DNA from: Bradyrhizobium ottawaense
Lineage (GTDB): Bacteria; Pseudomonadota; Alphaproteobacteria; Rhizobiales; Xanthobacteraceae
Assembly: GCF_002278135.3 (NCBI RefSeq)
Contig: NZ_CP029425.2
Location: forward strand, 1,054,001 to 1,118,000
Direction: 5' to 3'
Length of the DNA: 64,000 nucleotides
This document shows positions 52,073-60,572 of the stretch, one piece after another. Made by a program: the position numbers and the translations under genes. Positions within the stretch are counted from its first letter, which is position 1. Every line of letters starts with the position of its first letter. Under the pieces are notes generated by a model that was given only the letters and a program-made list of their open reading frames with translations, ran no database searches and was not told where the DNA came from.

Positions 52073-52947
52073 GGTCGCTGTCCCGTCGATGTTGACGTTC
52101 GATCGGAGCTCGCGACCCGCGTTCCGGGCGGGTCGAAATCGGTAGCGATCGTGATGTCGTGCCAGGCGTCGATATCGCTGCGGAAGGCAGCCAGCTTTCG
52201 CTCGGCGGCAGCATGCGCGACCGGGCCGAGCGGCAGGTGAAGCGGGGCGTCGTCGTCGTCGACGGCGCGCAGGATCACTGCGATCGCCTTGTCGGGGTCG
52301 CCCGCCTGATTGCCGTTATTGGTTTCGCGATAGTGCCTGCGCGAGGTCCCGGCATATTCCGGCATCTCGTTGGCGGCGACTGTGATCGAACGGCCGAGGA
52401 AATCGGTGCGAAACGGCCCAGGCTCCACGATCAGCACTCGGATGCCGAACGGCTTCAACTCGCTGGCGAGCGCTTCGGAAATCCCTTCCACGGCGAACTT
52501 GGCGGCGTTGTAGTAACCGCCGCCTCCGCCGCCCGAGATGCCGGCGACGGACGACATATTGACGATCGCTCCGCCCGAGCGCCGCATGACGGGCAGGGCG
52601 GCTCTGGTGGCTTCGATCAAACCGAAGAGGTTTACCTCGAACATCGGCCGGTATTCGTCAGACGTCCCCTCCTCAATCGCGCCATGCAGTCCGTATCCGG
52701 CATTGTTGACGAGCACGTCGAACCCGCCGAAGGTCTCGACCGCTTTTGCGACCGCGGCCTTGGCTGCCGCCGCATCGGTCACGTCCAGTGGCACGGTGAT
52801 CATGCGGCCGTCGAAAGGCTCGGCCATATCCTCGATCGTCTTGACACTGCGGGCCGTCGCGACGACCTGATCGCCGCGCTCCGCCGCCGCGAGCGCGAGC
52901 CGCTGGCCGAAGCCGCTTGAGCAGCCTGTGATGAGCCAAGTCTTCAT
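52069..52947 (-). CDS. Short-chain dehydrogenase/reductase
   Basis: A 292-residue classical SDR: cofactor motif LITGCSSGFGQRLALAAAER (TGxxxGxG), LDVTDAAAAKAAV, DVLVNNAGYGLHGAIEEG (NNAG), catalytic Ser in IVNMSSVAG and YxxxK in YYNAAKFAVEGISEAL. Cofactor likely NADP given ARSV after beta-2. It oxidises or reduces alcohol/carbonyl groups; substrate unknown. First gene of the leftward pair with the alpha/beta hydrolase. The promoter must lie in 52948-53051, where no TetR-type palindrome was seen. Confidence 0.9.
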   Translation of the reverse strand: MKTWLITGCSSGFGQRLALAAAERGDQVVATARSVKTIEDMAEPFDGRMITVPLDVTDAAAAKAAVAKAVETFGGFDVLVNNAGYGLHGAIEEGTSDEYRPMFEVNLFGLIEATRAALPVMRRSGGAIVNMSSVAGISGGGGGGYYNAAKFAVEGISEALASELKPFGIRVLIVEPGPFRTDFLGRSITVAANEMPEYAGTSRRHYRETNNGNQAGDPDKAIAVILRAVDDDDAPLHLPLGPVAHAAAERKLAAFRSDIDAWHDITIATDFDPPGTRVASSDRTSTSTGQRP

Positions 52948-53051
52948 GCTTTCTTCTCCGAGTTGTTATCAGACGATGCAAATCGTTCGCCGCTATTGCG
53001 ACCCGTGATATCGGCCAAGGCCGACCGACTCTCTGCGATCAGAGGCCATGC

Positions 53052-53726
53052 TCAAGAACTCACCGCTCGGCCGCCCTGGATGACGACGACGCGGCTGCCG
53101 ATCTTGACCCGGCTATAGAGATCGATGATGTCTTGGTTGATGAGTCGAATGCATCCGCTCGAAACGGCGCGACCGATCGTCTCCGGCTCGGTCGTCCCAT
53201 GAATGCGGAACATCGTGTCCCGTTCGCCCTGAAAGAGGTACAGCGCGCGTGGTCCAAGGGGATTGCCAAGCCCGCCGGCCATTCCGCTGGCGAGATGGCC
53301 ATAGCGCGCAGGCTCCCGATTCATCATGTTCTTGGTCGGAGTCCAATGCGGCCATTCCGCCTTTCGCCTAATGGTCGCGGTGCCTGCGAAAGCGAGACCA
53401 TCCTTGCCAACGCCAATGCCGTAGCGCATGGCCTTTCCGTCGCCCTCGACAAGATAGAGCTGATGAGCAGCCGTATCGATGACAATCGTCCCGACAGGCT
53501 CATTCGTCGTATAGTCCACGCGCTGGCGCAACATCGCCGGATCGACGCCGGATATGTCGACGGCTGGTAAGGTGTAAACTCCGTCGACGAGTTGCGCGTA
53601 CTCACTCGGCGTGCTGATGATATCGGCCTCGACGAGGCCGCTGCGACTGGCACAACCCGAGAGAACGATCGCCATTGCACCGAATACCGAGAACCGCATA
53701 GAGCGCCTGGCATCTGAGTTCCTCAT
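53052..53726 (-). CDS. L,D-transpeptidase (YkuD) lipoprotein
   Basis: A 224-residue protein with a lipoprotein signal (FGAMAIVLSGCASRSG; the Cys of LSGC is the lipidation site) and a C-terminal YkuD domain: GTIVIDTAAHQLYLVEGDGK, MFRIHGTTEPETIGRAVSSG with the catalytic His and Cys in SSGCIRLINQDIIDLY. These enzymes form 3-3 peptidoglycan cross-links or attach lipoproteins in the periplasm. MRFSVFGAM at 53699 is an alternative start. A 20-bp TetR-type palindrome (53830-53849) sits about 105 bp upstream. Confidence 0.92.
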   Translation of the reverse strand: MRNSDARRSMRFSVFGAMAIVLSGCASRSGLVEADIISTPSEYAQLVDGVYTLPAVDISGVDPAMLRQRVDYTTNEPVGTIVIDTAAHQLYLVEGDGKAMRYGIGVGKDGLAFAGTATIRRKAEWPHWTPTKNMMNREPARYGHLASGMAGGLGNPLGPRALYLFQGERDTMFRIHGTTEPETIGRAVSSGCIRLINQDIIDLYSRVKIGSRVVVIQGGRAVSS

Positions 53727-53829
53727 ATCGAACCGTAACCTTCGCCGCAGTCCAATCGGTGACTCTGTTGCTGATATCCGAACATTGAAGCTCCCAGGAA
53801 AGCCAAGCGTGCCATCGGCACAACTGCAA

Positions 53830-53849
53830 TAGGAACCAATTGGTTCCTA
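53830..53849. promoter_or_regulatory. Perfect 20-bp palindrome, TetR operator candidate
   Basis: TAGGAACCAATTGGTTCCTA, located between the tetR stop and the L,D-transpeptidase start. A related sequence lies at the tetR promoter (54476-54495). Confidence 0.7.
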
Positions 53850-53858
53850 ATTTTGCTT

Positions 53859-54467
53859 TTAAAAAAGCATCTCCATCAGGAGATCGGCATCTTTCAGCAT
53901 CTCGTCGCGGCGTGATCCAACTTTACCAAGCACCCGCATGCCTTGTGCATGTGAGACGATAAAGTGCGCGATGACTTCAGGATCGGACCTATTGGCGATT
54001 TCGCCGGCGGCCTGTCCTTTCGCGATCGTTGCAGCGAACAGGGCTTGAAGCCTGGAGAAAAGACGCTTGATCACCTCTGCGATGTCGGGATCTCCCGGCA
54101 ACATCTCGGCAGCCGTCAACACACCGAAACAACCGCGCACCCCTTTTTTCCCAGACGACAAATCCGCATACCGCACCAACGCGTTGCGGATTGCCGCCTT
54201 CGGCGAGGGGGCTGATCGCAGAACCTCCTGGACGTTTCGTACGCCATCGTCGGTGTAGAACTCGAGGGCGCGCAGGAAGACAGATTTCTTGTCACCGAAA
54301 GCCTTGTAGAAGCTGCCCTTCGAAAGCTGCATTCCGGCAAGCAGATCAGGCAACGATGCGTCGTGAAACCCACGATCCCAAAAGATTTGCATCGCTCGCC
54401 TCACCGCCTCGTCGAGATCGAATTCACGGGGGCGTCCCACAGGAAGTTTGGTATTGATGGTCATCAT
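53859..54467 (-). CDS. TetR-family repressor
   Basis: About 202 residues. N-terminal TetR DNA-binding domain: GRPREFDLDEAVRRAMQIFW, DRGFHDASLPDLLAGMQLSK, GSFYKAFGDKKSVFLRALEF (helix-turn-helix plus the conserved KGSFYKAFGDK). The C-terminal ligand domain resembles the TetR_C group of AcuR/NemR-type regulators (RNALVRYADLSSGKKGVRGC, GCFGVLTAAEMLP) that respond to electrophiles. A conserved Cys (VRGCFG) could be redox-sensitive. Start MMTINTK at 54467 is favoured over 54485. Likely represses itself and neighbouring genes through the TAGGAACC palindromes. Confidence 0.9.
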   Translation of the reverse strand: MMTINTKLPVGRPREFDLDEAVRRAMQIFWDRGFHDASLPDLLAGMQLSKGSFYKAFGDKKSVFLRALEFYTDDGVRNVQEVLRSAPSPKAAIRNALVRYADLSSGKKGVRGCFGVLTAAEMLPGDPDIAEVIKRLFSRLQALFAATIAKGQAAGEIANRSDPEVIAHFIVSHAQGMRVLGKVGSRRDEMLKDADLLMEMLF

Positions 54468-54475
54468 ACGGGCAA

Positions 54476-54495
54476 TATAAACCAAACGGTTCCTA
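54476..54495. promoter_or_regulatory. TetR operator candidate at the tetR promoter
   Basis: TATAAACCAAACGGTTCCTA: right arm identical to the 53830-53849 palindrome, left arm 6 of 8 identical, same 4-base spacer. It ends nine bases before the tetR ATG. Confidence 0.6.
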
Positions 54496-54731
54496 ATTGC
54501 AATAGTCGATTTATATGCAGGCCTGCGTTGCTCAGGCTGTGAGGACCGTCCAAAATTTTCGTTCGGCCTCAGTAACGGCTCCCGGCATCGCCTCGTAGTT
54601 GGTTACATCCTGTCCGACGCCGCCTCGCAAAGGAGGCGAAACGACAATCATGATGCTTCCCCTCTGCTACGCCGTGGCGTGAAAACATAATGACCAGGCG
54701 GACGGGTAACTGCCATCCAGGAAGAGACCAC

Positions 54732-55316
54732 ATGACGCTCAGCACTACACGTCCTTCTCCGAAAGCCAATGCCTGGCTCAAGCGCTACTATTTCATTCGC
54801 TCTGCCGTCGCGGCTCTATGGGCGGTTGCGGCCTTGACGATCGCCAGAGACCGTTCCCATCTCGCGGCCATCCTGCTGGTTGCCTATCCCTTGTGGGATG
54901 CCCTCGCCAACTATCTCGACGCGCAACGCAGCAGTGGGCTTGCTTCGAGCAAGAGCCAGATGGTCAATGTCATCATTAGCATTATTACTGCAATAGCGGT
55001 CACCATCGCGCTGACGCGGAGCATGAATGCCGTGCTTTTGATCTTCGGGGCATGGGCGGTCGTCGCGGGGCTTCTTCAGCTTGCGACCGGCGTGGGCCGC
55101 TGGGGATCGGCCGGCGCACAATGGGCGATGATCCTCAGCGGCGCACAGTCGGCGCTGGCGGGGTGCTTCTTCGTCTACCGGGCGGGGGTTGTTACCAATG
55201 TCGGGATTAGTGACGTTGCCGGCTACGCCGCGTTCGGTGCCTTCTACTTTATGGTTTCGGCCGTTTGGCTATGGAGCACCGGCTTGCGTCGCTCTTCTGT
55301 GCAAACCACTGCGTAG
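54732..55316 (+). CDS. Integral membrane protein, HdeD/DUF308-like
   Basis: A 194-residue protein starting MTLSTTRPSPKANAWLKRYY after CAGGAAGAGACC. Six hydrophobic segments: FIRSAVAALWAVAALTIA, LAAILLVAYPLWDALANYL, MVNVIISIITAIAVTIAL, AVLLIFGAWAVVAGLLQLA, WAMILSGAQSALAGCFFVYR, AGYAAFGAFYFMVSAVWLW. The paired-helix pattern and GAWAVVAGLLQLATG resemble HdeD/DUF308 membrane proteins of unknown function. It is divergent from tetR across 265 bp that contain the operator at 54476, so it may be in the same regulon. The frame also opens at 54690, but 54732 has the ribosome-binding site. Confidence 0.85.
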   Translation: MTLSTTRPSPKANAWLKRYYFIRSAVAALWAVAALTIARDRSHLAAILLVAYPLWDALANYLDAQRSSGLASSKSQMVNVIISIITAIAVTIALTRSMNAVLLIFGAWAVVAGLLQLATGVGRWGSAGAQWAMILSGAQSALAGCFFVYRAGVVTNVGISDVAGYAAFGAFYFMVSAVWLWSTGLRRSSVQTTA

Positions 55317-55516
55317 CACACGTTTGACGGACCTTCATCATGAAGGACCGGCAGCTGTCTTCGATACCGCCGGTTAGCCGATTGATGGTCCCCGCATCAG
55401 CCGTCAGGACGGCCCAGCCATCGCGCTGGCGCCGTCCTATCGAGAAAGATCACCACGTTGGCTACTTCGCGGGGCTCGGCGCAACGCCTCAGATCTGCTA
55501 ATGGGATGGTCCGGCC

Positions 55517-55570
55517 GTGCTCCTGCCCCGCCAGCGATAAGCTGGCCAGGGGCGCCAAGACAAGGAGCAC
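55517..55570 (+). ncRNA. Strong hairpin covering the transposase ribosome-binding site
   Basis: GTGCTCCT (55517-55524) pairs with AGGAGCAC (55563-55570); inside it CCCC pairs with GGGG and CCAGC with GCTGG around GATAA. The Shine-Dalgarno sequence AAGGAG lies in the 3' arm, four bases before the ATG. Confidence 0.65.
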
Positions 55571-55573
55571 GCC

Positions 55574-56638
55574 ATGTCCCAGACACCCAGTACTGCGATC
55601 GCCGTGATCGGCATCGATATCGGCAAAAACTCGTTCCACGTCGTGGGCCACGATACGCGCGGCGCCATCGTGCTGCGGCAAAAGTGGTCGCGTGGCCAGG
55701 TGGAGGCGCGGCTCGCCAATATGCAGCCTTGCCTGATCGGCATGGAAGCCTGCGTCGGCGCACATCATTTGAGCCGCAAACTCGCATCGCTAGGTCACGA
55801 TGCCAGGTTGATGCCGGCCAAATATGTCCGCCCTTATAGCAAAGGACCGAAGAACGACTTCAATGATGCCGAAGCGATTGCCGAAGCCGTGCAACGCCCG
55901 ACGATGAAGTTCGTGGCGACCAAGACCGCGGAGCAACTGGATCTGCAGGCGCTGCATCGGGTGCGCGAGCGGCTGGTGTCGCAACGCACCGGCATCATCA
56001 ACCAGATTCGCGCCTTCATGCTGGAACGCGGGATCGCGGTGCGCCAGGGTATCGGCTTCCTGCGCACAGAACTGCCCACCATCCTTGCCACGCGCACCGA
56101 TGCCCTGTCGCCACGCATGTTGCGTGTCATCGAGGAGTTGGCAGGCGACTGGCGCCGGCTGGATCAGCGCATCGATAGCCTCTCCGGCGAGATCGAAGCA
56201 CTGGCCCGTCAAGATCAGGCATGTTCGCGCCTGATGACGGTGCCTGGCATCGGGCCGATCATTTCGAGCGCCATGGTAGCCGCGATCGGCACTGGAGACG
56301 TCTTCTCCAAAGGCCGTGACTTCGGCGCCTGGCTCGGACTGGTGCCCAAGCAGATCTCGACGGGAGACCGCACGATCCTCGGCAAAATCTCAAGGCGCGG
56401 CAATCGCTACCTGCGCGTTCTGTTCGTGCAGGCGGCATGGGTGGTGCTGGTCAGGATCAAGAACTGGGAACGTTACGGACTCAGATCCTGGATCGAAGCC
56501 GCCAAGAAGCGATTGCACCACAACGTGCTAGCGATCGCACTCGCCAACAAGCTTGCCCGCATCGCCTGGGCGGTGCTGGCTAAAGGACGCGCCTTCGAGC
56601 TGACAAGGACCAACGATGCAGACGTCCAATCCGCTTGA
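55574..56638 (+). CDS. IS110-family DEDD transposase
   Basis: A 354-residue recombinase. N-terminal RuvC-like DEDD domain: Asp in VIGIDIGKNSFHVVGHD, Glu in LIGMEACVGAHHLSRKL, Asp residues in KGPKNDFNDAEAIAEAV. C-terminal Transposase_20 domain: LMTVPGIGPIISSAMVAAIG, GRDFGAWLGLVPKQISTGDR, ISRRGNRYLRVLFVQAA with the Ser of the catalytic region before GNRYLR. Full length, no frameshift; likely active. IS110 enzymes use an RNA guide made from the element to choose target and donor sites. Confidence 0.93.
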   Translation: MSQTPSTAIAVIGIDIGKNSFHVVGHDTRGAIVLRQKWSRGQVEARLANMQPCLIGMEACVGAHHLSRKLASLGHDARLMPAKYVRPYSKGPKNDFNDAEAIAEAVQRPTMKFVATKTAEQLDLQALHRVRERLVSQRTGIINQIRAFMLERGIAVRQGIGFLRTELPTILATRTDALSPRMLRVIEELAGDWRRLDQRIDSLSGEIEALARQDQACSRLMTVPGIGPIISSAMVAAIGTGDVFSKGRDFGAWLGLVPKQISTGDRTILGKISRRGNRYLRVLFVQAAWVVLVRIKNWERYGLRSWIEAAKKRLHHNVLAIALANKLARIAWAVLAKGRAFELTRTNDADVQSA

Positions 56639-57196
56639 TCGTCGCGCCGTGCTCGGGGCGGTCAAGGCGCGGCCTGGCAACGCCGGAGCCAGCCGCAAGC
56701 AAAGCGCAACGGCCGGCCTTGACCGCCCGTGCGCGCGACGCGACGCACGTCCTGCGGGCCGGGACGAAGGAACGGCCCCCGGCTCGAACACAGGAACTGC
56801 GAGGTAGGAGGAGCAAGCGATGACGTAACCCCATCAACAGGTTCCAGCCAAGGTCTGCGAGAGGATGAGACGAGATGGAGGTTCGGTCTTCCCGGCGCAT
56901 GCGAACACTGGTGACCCAAATGGCCCAATCGAGGCCTGTCCGCTAATGAGAACGCACGCGCGCTGATATCCATGATGGCCCGGAGAGAATGCTCCAATCA
57001 AAGGCCGGATACATTGATGCAAGACCACTCACCACCTGATCGACGAACCTCTTGCTACGCACGGCCGGACCATACATTGGGTCAGGAACGACAAAACTCA
57101 AGGTGAGCATAATCGGTCGGCTTTCGAGTGCATAGCGACCAGTTGAGCCCGACAGCCGAGCCATGATTCAAGCCACACAACGGAAGGGGCCGAATC
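56639..57196. ncRNA. Non-coding right flank of IS110, bridge RNA candidate region
   Basis: 558 bp with no supported gene. Contains GGGCGGTCAAGGCGCGGCC (about 56657) and, 50 bp on, GGCCGGCCTTGACCGCCC, which form a long inverted repeat, then several GC-rich stems. IS1111-type elements place their guide RNA in this flank; which part is transcribed cannot be read. Confidence 0.4.
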
Positions 57197-57961
57197 ATGC
57201 GCTACGAACTCACGGACTATGAGTGGTCCGTCATTAAGCCGATGTTGCCGAATAAGTCGCGCGGCGTGCCGCGGGTGAATGACCGTCGTGTCCTCAACGG
57301 CATCTTCTGGGTCTTGCGATCCGGAGCGCCATGGCGCGACCTGCCAGAAAACTTCGGTCCGTACACCACTTGCTACAATCGATTCGTTCGCTGGCGACGG
57401 GCCGGCGTGTGGGCCAAGCTCATGAGCGCACTGGCCGGCGCCCATGATGCTGCCGTGCAGATGATCGACACTTCCATTGTTCGCGTACATCAACATGGGG
57501 CCTGCATCACAAGAAACTGGCGTCAATCGATGGGAAGGTCACGCGGCGGTCTGACGAGCAAAATCCACGCGGTGGTCGACAGCAATGGTCTACCGGTACA
57601 ACTTGCGTTGAGTCCTGGCGAGGCGCACGACGTTCGACTTGCCGGTAAACTGCTCTCTCGTTTGAGATCCGGATCAATGCTGCTCGCCGACCGCGGCTAC
57701 GACGCTGACTGGATCAGGGAGCTTGCCATGAAAAAGGGCGCATGGGCCAATATCCCGCCGAAAAGCAATCGGACCGATCCGATCTGCTTCAGCCCGTATC
57801 TCTACCGCGCCCGCAACCGCGTCGAGCGGTTCTTCAACAGGATCAAACAATGCCGTCGGGTGGCGACGCGCTACGACAGGCTTGCTGGAAACTACCTTGC
57901 CTTCATCCAACTTGCATCTATCCGGCTATGGCTCGCCGCTCGTTATGAGTCCGCGCCCTAG
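57197..57961 (+). CDS. IS5-family (IS427-like) transposase
   Basis: A 254-residue single-frame DDE transposase: MRYELTDYEWSVIKPMLPNK, RRVLNGIFWVLRSGAPWRDL, Asp in VQMIDTSIVRVHQHGA, Asp in SMLLADRGYDADWIRELA, Glu in RARNRVERFFNRIKQCRRV. GGAAGGGGC precedes the start. The last codon and TAG stop are at the CTAG where an IS701 element is inserted (57958-57961), so the 3' end of the IS5 element is cut off right at the stop codon. The protein seems complete. Confidence 0.92.
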   Translation: MRYELTDYEWSVIKPMLPNKSRGVPRVNDRRVLNGIFWVLRSGAPWRDLPENFGPYTTCYNRFVRWRRAGVWAKLMSALAGAHDAAVQMIDTSIVRVHQHGACITRNWRQSMGRSRGGLTSKIHAVVDSNGLPVQLALSPGEAHDVRLAGKLLSRLRSGSMLLADRGYDADWIRELAMKKGAWANIPPKSNRTDPICFSPYLYRARNRVERFFNRIKQCRRVATRYDRLAGNYLAFIQLASIRLWLAARYESAP

Positions 57962-59408
57962 CACTACTTTGGCAGAATGTGTTTTGGCCGCTGTTTTTCA
58001 AGGATTTGCTTTCGGCAATATGGGCATTGCTGAGGCGGCGGCCGAAGGATGAGATCGACGATGGCATGGCGTACGGCGGGCATGGTTGGTTGAGGCGGAG
58101 GCCCGTTGATTCTTTTTTTTCCGCCCCGCGTATGCGAGGCGACGATGTTGCAGGAAGGCGTAGGCAATCATTGTCATAAGGGCGTGGCGATGAAGACCTT
58201 GCCATGATCGCCCTTCGAAGTGATCAAGTCCAAGCTCCTCCTTCAACTGTTGATGCGCCTGCTCACAAATCCACCGTGCCTTGATGGTGGCGGCCAGCGT
58301 GCGCAGATCCGTCGTCGCCGGAAGATTGGCGAGATAGTATTTGCTCTCCCCGGAGGCACGTTGCTCGCCAATGAGCCAGACTTCGTCGCCTGGGAGATGC
58401 TGCTGACCTTTATCCCATATCCGCTGCGGAGGGCCGTCGGCGGTGCGGACACGGAGGGCAGCAAATCGGGCTTTGAGCCGACCTTTCGTCCCGCTACGCC
58501 AACTCACGGTTTTCCATTTGGCGCTGGCCAGCATTTGTTCTGCCGCAATCGATAAGATATCGGGCACGTGGTGCTTTCGTGGTTTGCCACGGACTTTGGT
58601 GATCGGCCAAATGAGCTTCACATCGACGGGATACACTTTCTGGTGCCGAGGGATACCGACCGCCCAGGCCAGCCCGCGCTCTGTTAGCCCTTGTCGAAAC
58701 GGTGCGCTGAGGCCGTATCCTGCATCCGCCAGCACACATCCAAAGCGCATGTTGGCTGCCATCGCGCGGTCAATCTCGGCCAAAGCGATCTCCGGCTTGG
58801 ACCGTGGCGTTCGGTGTTCGATTGGCACGCGAGCGCGCTTCAAACGGGGCATGTCGCTTGTCCAGCTGTCAGGCAGAAAGAGACGTAACGCGACCATCAC
58901 TGGCACTTCGCCGCGCGCAAGCGTTAAAGACACCAGCGTTTGGCAATTTGCAGTTTTACCGAGAGCCGATGCGTATTGCGCCGCAACACCGACCGATCGC
59001 TCACCCTTCTTCGGCAGTGAGGTGTCATCAATAACCAGCACCGCATCCCTGCCGCCGACGAGTCGGTCCGCCTGGTTGAGCAGCTCTGTCTCCAGCGGCG
59101 TCGCGTCCCAGACACCGTCGGCAATGAAATGGTGCAACTGGTCGTAGTTGCTCGTGACAAGGCGTTCCGCCATCGGCTGAACGCTCTTGCGATCGCCAGG
59201 ACCGATCAATCCCGCAACATACAGAGGACACATCCGCTGCCGGGTCTTATGACCCAGCCGGTCCAAGAACGGCATCAGCCAGCGTTCGAGTTCGTCTTCC
59301 CATCCCGGCATGGTCAGCCCTCCAAGAGCCGACCACCCATGAATCATTGAAAAATTGATTCGGGAATCCTATAAAACGCGGCAAAATCAACAATCTGCCA
59401 AAGTAGTG
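57962..59408 (-). mobile_element. IS701-family element, intact
   Basis: Inverted ends CACTACTTTGGCAG and CTGCCAAAGTAGTG, flanked by CTAG on both sides (57958-57961 and 59409-59412), the usual 4-bp IS701 duplication. Confidence 0.93.
57998..59311 (-). CDS. IS701-family transposase
   Basis: About 437 residues from MPGWEDELERWLMPFLDRLG. DDE residues: Asp in DAVLVIDDTSLPKKGERSVG, Asp in FGCVLADAGYGLSAPFR, Glu in [20 protein letters not shown]. The N-terminal region RQRMCPLYVAGLIGPGDRKS is the IS701 signature. No frameshift. The C-terminal 80 residues also occur in the chimeric ORF at 30004-30459. Confidence 0.93.
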   Translation of the reverse strand: MPGWEDELERWLMPFLDRLGHKTRQRMCPLYVAGLIGPGDRKSVQPMAERLVTSNYDQLHHFIADGVWDATPLETELLNQADRLVGGRDAVLVIDDTSLPKKGERSVGVAAQYASALGKTANCQTLVSLTLARGEVPVMVALRLFLPDSWTSDMPRLKRARVPIEHRTPRSKPEIALAEIDRAMAANMRFGCVLADAGYGLSAPFRQGLTERGLAWAVGIPRHQKVYPVDVKLIWPITKVRGKPRKHHVPDILSIAAEQMLASAKWKTVSWRSGTKGRLKARFAALRVRTADGPPQRIWDKGQQHLPGDEVWLIGEQRASGESKYYLANLPATTDLRTLAATIKARWICEQAHQQLKEELGLDHFEGRSWQGLHRHALMTMIAYAFLQHRRLAYAGRKKKNQRASASTNHARRTPCHRRSHPSAAASAMPILPKANP

Positions 59409-59411
59409 CTA

Positions 59412-60566
59412 GTCACATGAATCTAAAGTTCGCCACATAAAGTCTGCTGGGCTTTGTGGCAAAAGCGTTTGACGGAAGCCAAGATCTGGTCTGCGGACTT
59501 GGTCCATTTGAAGGGCTTCGGGTTGTTGTTGTGCAATTCGATGAAGGTACGGATGTCGGCTTCGAGCTGCCTGACGGAGGTGTGAACACCTCGCCGGATC
59601 TGCTTTCTGGTGAGTTCAGCGAACCAGCGCTCGATCTGATTGATCCACGACGCGGAAGTCGGCGTGAAGTGGACATGATAGTGCGGCCGGCGAGCGAGCC
59701 ACGCTTTAATCTTGGGGGTCTTGTGGGTAGCGTAGTTGTCCATGACGATATGGACAGCGAGCCCCTCAGGGATTTGAGCGTCGATCTCTTTGAGAAACTT
59801 CAAGAACTCGAGCGCCCGATGGCGCTTGTAGCATTTGCCAATGACGAAGCCGGAAGCGACATCGAGCGCGGCAAACAGCGTGGTCGTACCATGCCGCACA
59901 TAGCTATGCGTGCGACGTTCCGGCACCCAAGGCATCATCGGCAAGACCGGCTGCTCGCGATCGAGTGCCTGGATCTGGCTTTTCTCATCGACACTGAGGA
60001 CAACGGCTCGGTTAGGCGGCGACAGATAAAGCCCGACAATATCGCGCACCTTATCGACGAATAGCGGATCGCTCGATAGTTTAAATGTCTGGCTGCGGTG
60101 CGGCTGCAAGCCGAACGCCGTCCACATTCGGCGGATCGTGGTGTGAGAAAAGCCAGTATCCGCAGCCATCGAGCGGATCGACCAGTGCGTTGCGTCGGGC
60201 GGCGTCGTACGCAATGTCCGCTCGATTACCTCGGCAACCTGATCATCGTCGATGGTTCGAGGGCGGCCCGGGCGGGCTTCGTCAAGCAGGCCATCACAAC
60301 GATCCTTCAAGAATCGGCGGCGCCACTTGCCGACGGTGTGTTCATGGATGCCAAGTTCGGCAGCCACAGACTTGCTTGGCAGACCATCTGCACACCGCAG
60401 GATCGCGCGGCATCGCTCAGATAGCGATCGGGCTACACGATGACGACGAACTTGCCTCTCCAAGTACGCCCGCTCCTGCGAACTCAGCACCAACGGCGCG
60501 ATCGGCCGGCCTTTCACACCTGCATTCGCCACGAGCGCTCTCCTCTCTAGAGATCCGAGCGATCAA
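59412..60566 (-). mobile_element. IS630-family element, second type
   Basis: TA at 59410-59411 and 60567-60568 flank the element. The left TA is part of the CTAG at the IS701 border, so the two elements abut; the right TA is six bases from the stop of the nuclease-STAND gene. Confidence 0.75.
59423..60532 (-). CDS. IS630-family transposase, second type
   Basis: A 369-residue transposase: HTH regions (SLSERCRAILRCADGLPSKS, VAAELGIHEHTVGKWRRRFL) and DDE_3 core with Asp in AVVLSVDEKSQIQALDRE, Asp in AVHIVMDNYATHKTPKIK and Glu in SASWINQIERWFAELT. Distinct from the IS630 at 9864/11459 (about one third identical by eye). Full length and intact. Confidence 0.93.
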   Translation of the reverse strand: MANAGVKGRPIAPLVLSSQERAYLERQVRRHRVARSLSERCRAILRCADGLPSKSVAAELGIHEHTVGKWRRRFLKDRCDGLLDEARPGRPRTIDDDQVAEVIERTLRTTPPDATHWSIRSMAADTGFSHTTIRRMWTAFGLQPHRSQTFKLSSDPLFVDKVRDIVGLYLSPPNRAVVLSVDEKSQIQALDREQPVLPMMPWVPERRTHSYVRHGTTTLFAALDVASGFVIGKCYKRHRALEFLKFLKEIDAQIPEGLAVHIVMDNYATHKTPKIKAWLARRPHYHVHFTPTSASWINQIERWFAELTRKQIRRGVHTSVRQLEADIRTFIELHNNNPKPFKWTKSADQILASVKRFCHKAQQTLCGEL

Positions 60567-60572
60567 CTAATG

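Larger units (their letters stand above)
55317..57180 (+). mobile_element. IS110-family element
   Basis: One DEDD transposase gene (55574-56638) with unusually long non-coding flanks (about 250 bp left, about 540 bp right), as in IS110/IS1111 elements, which have no or very short terminal repeats and encode a structured guide (bridge) RNA in a flank. Exact ends cannot be set from this window. Confidence 0.75.
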
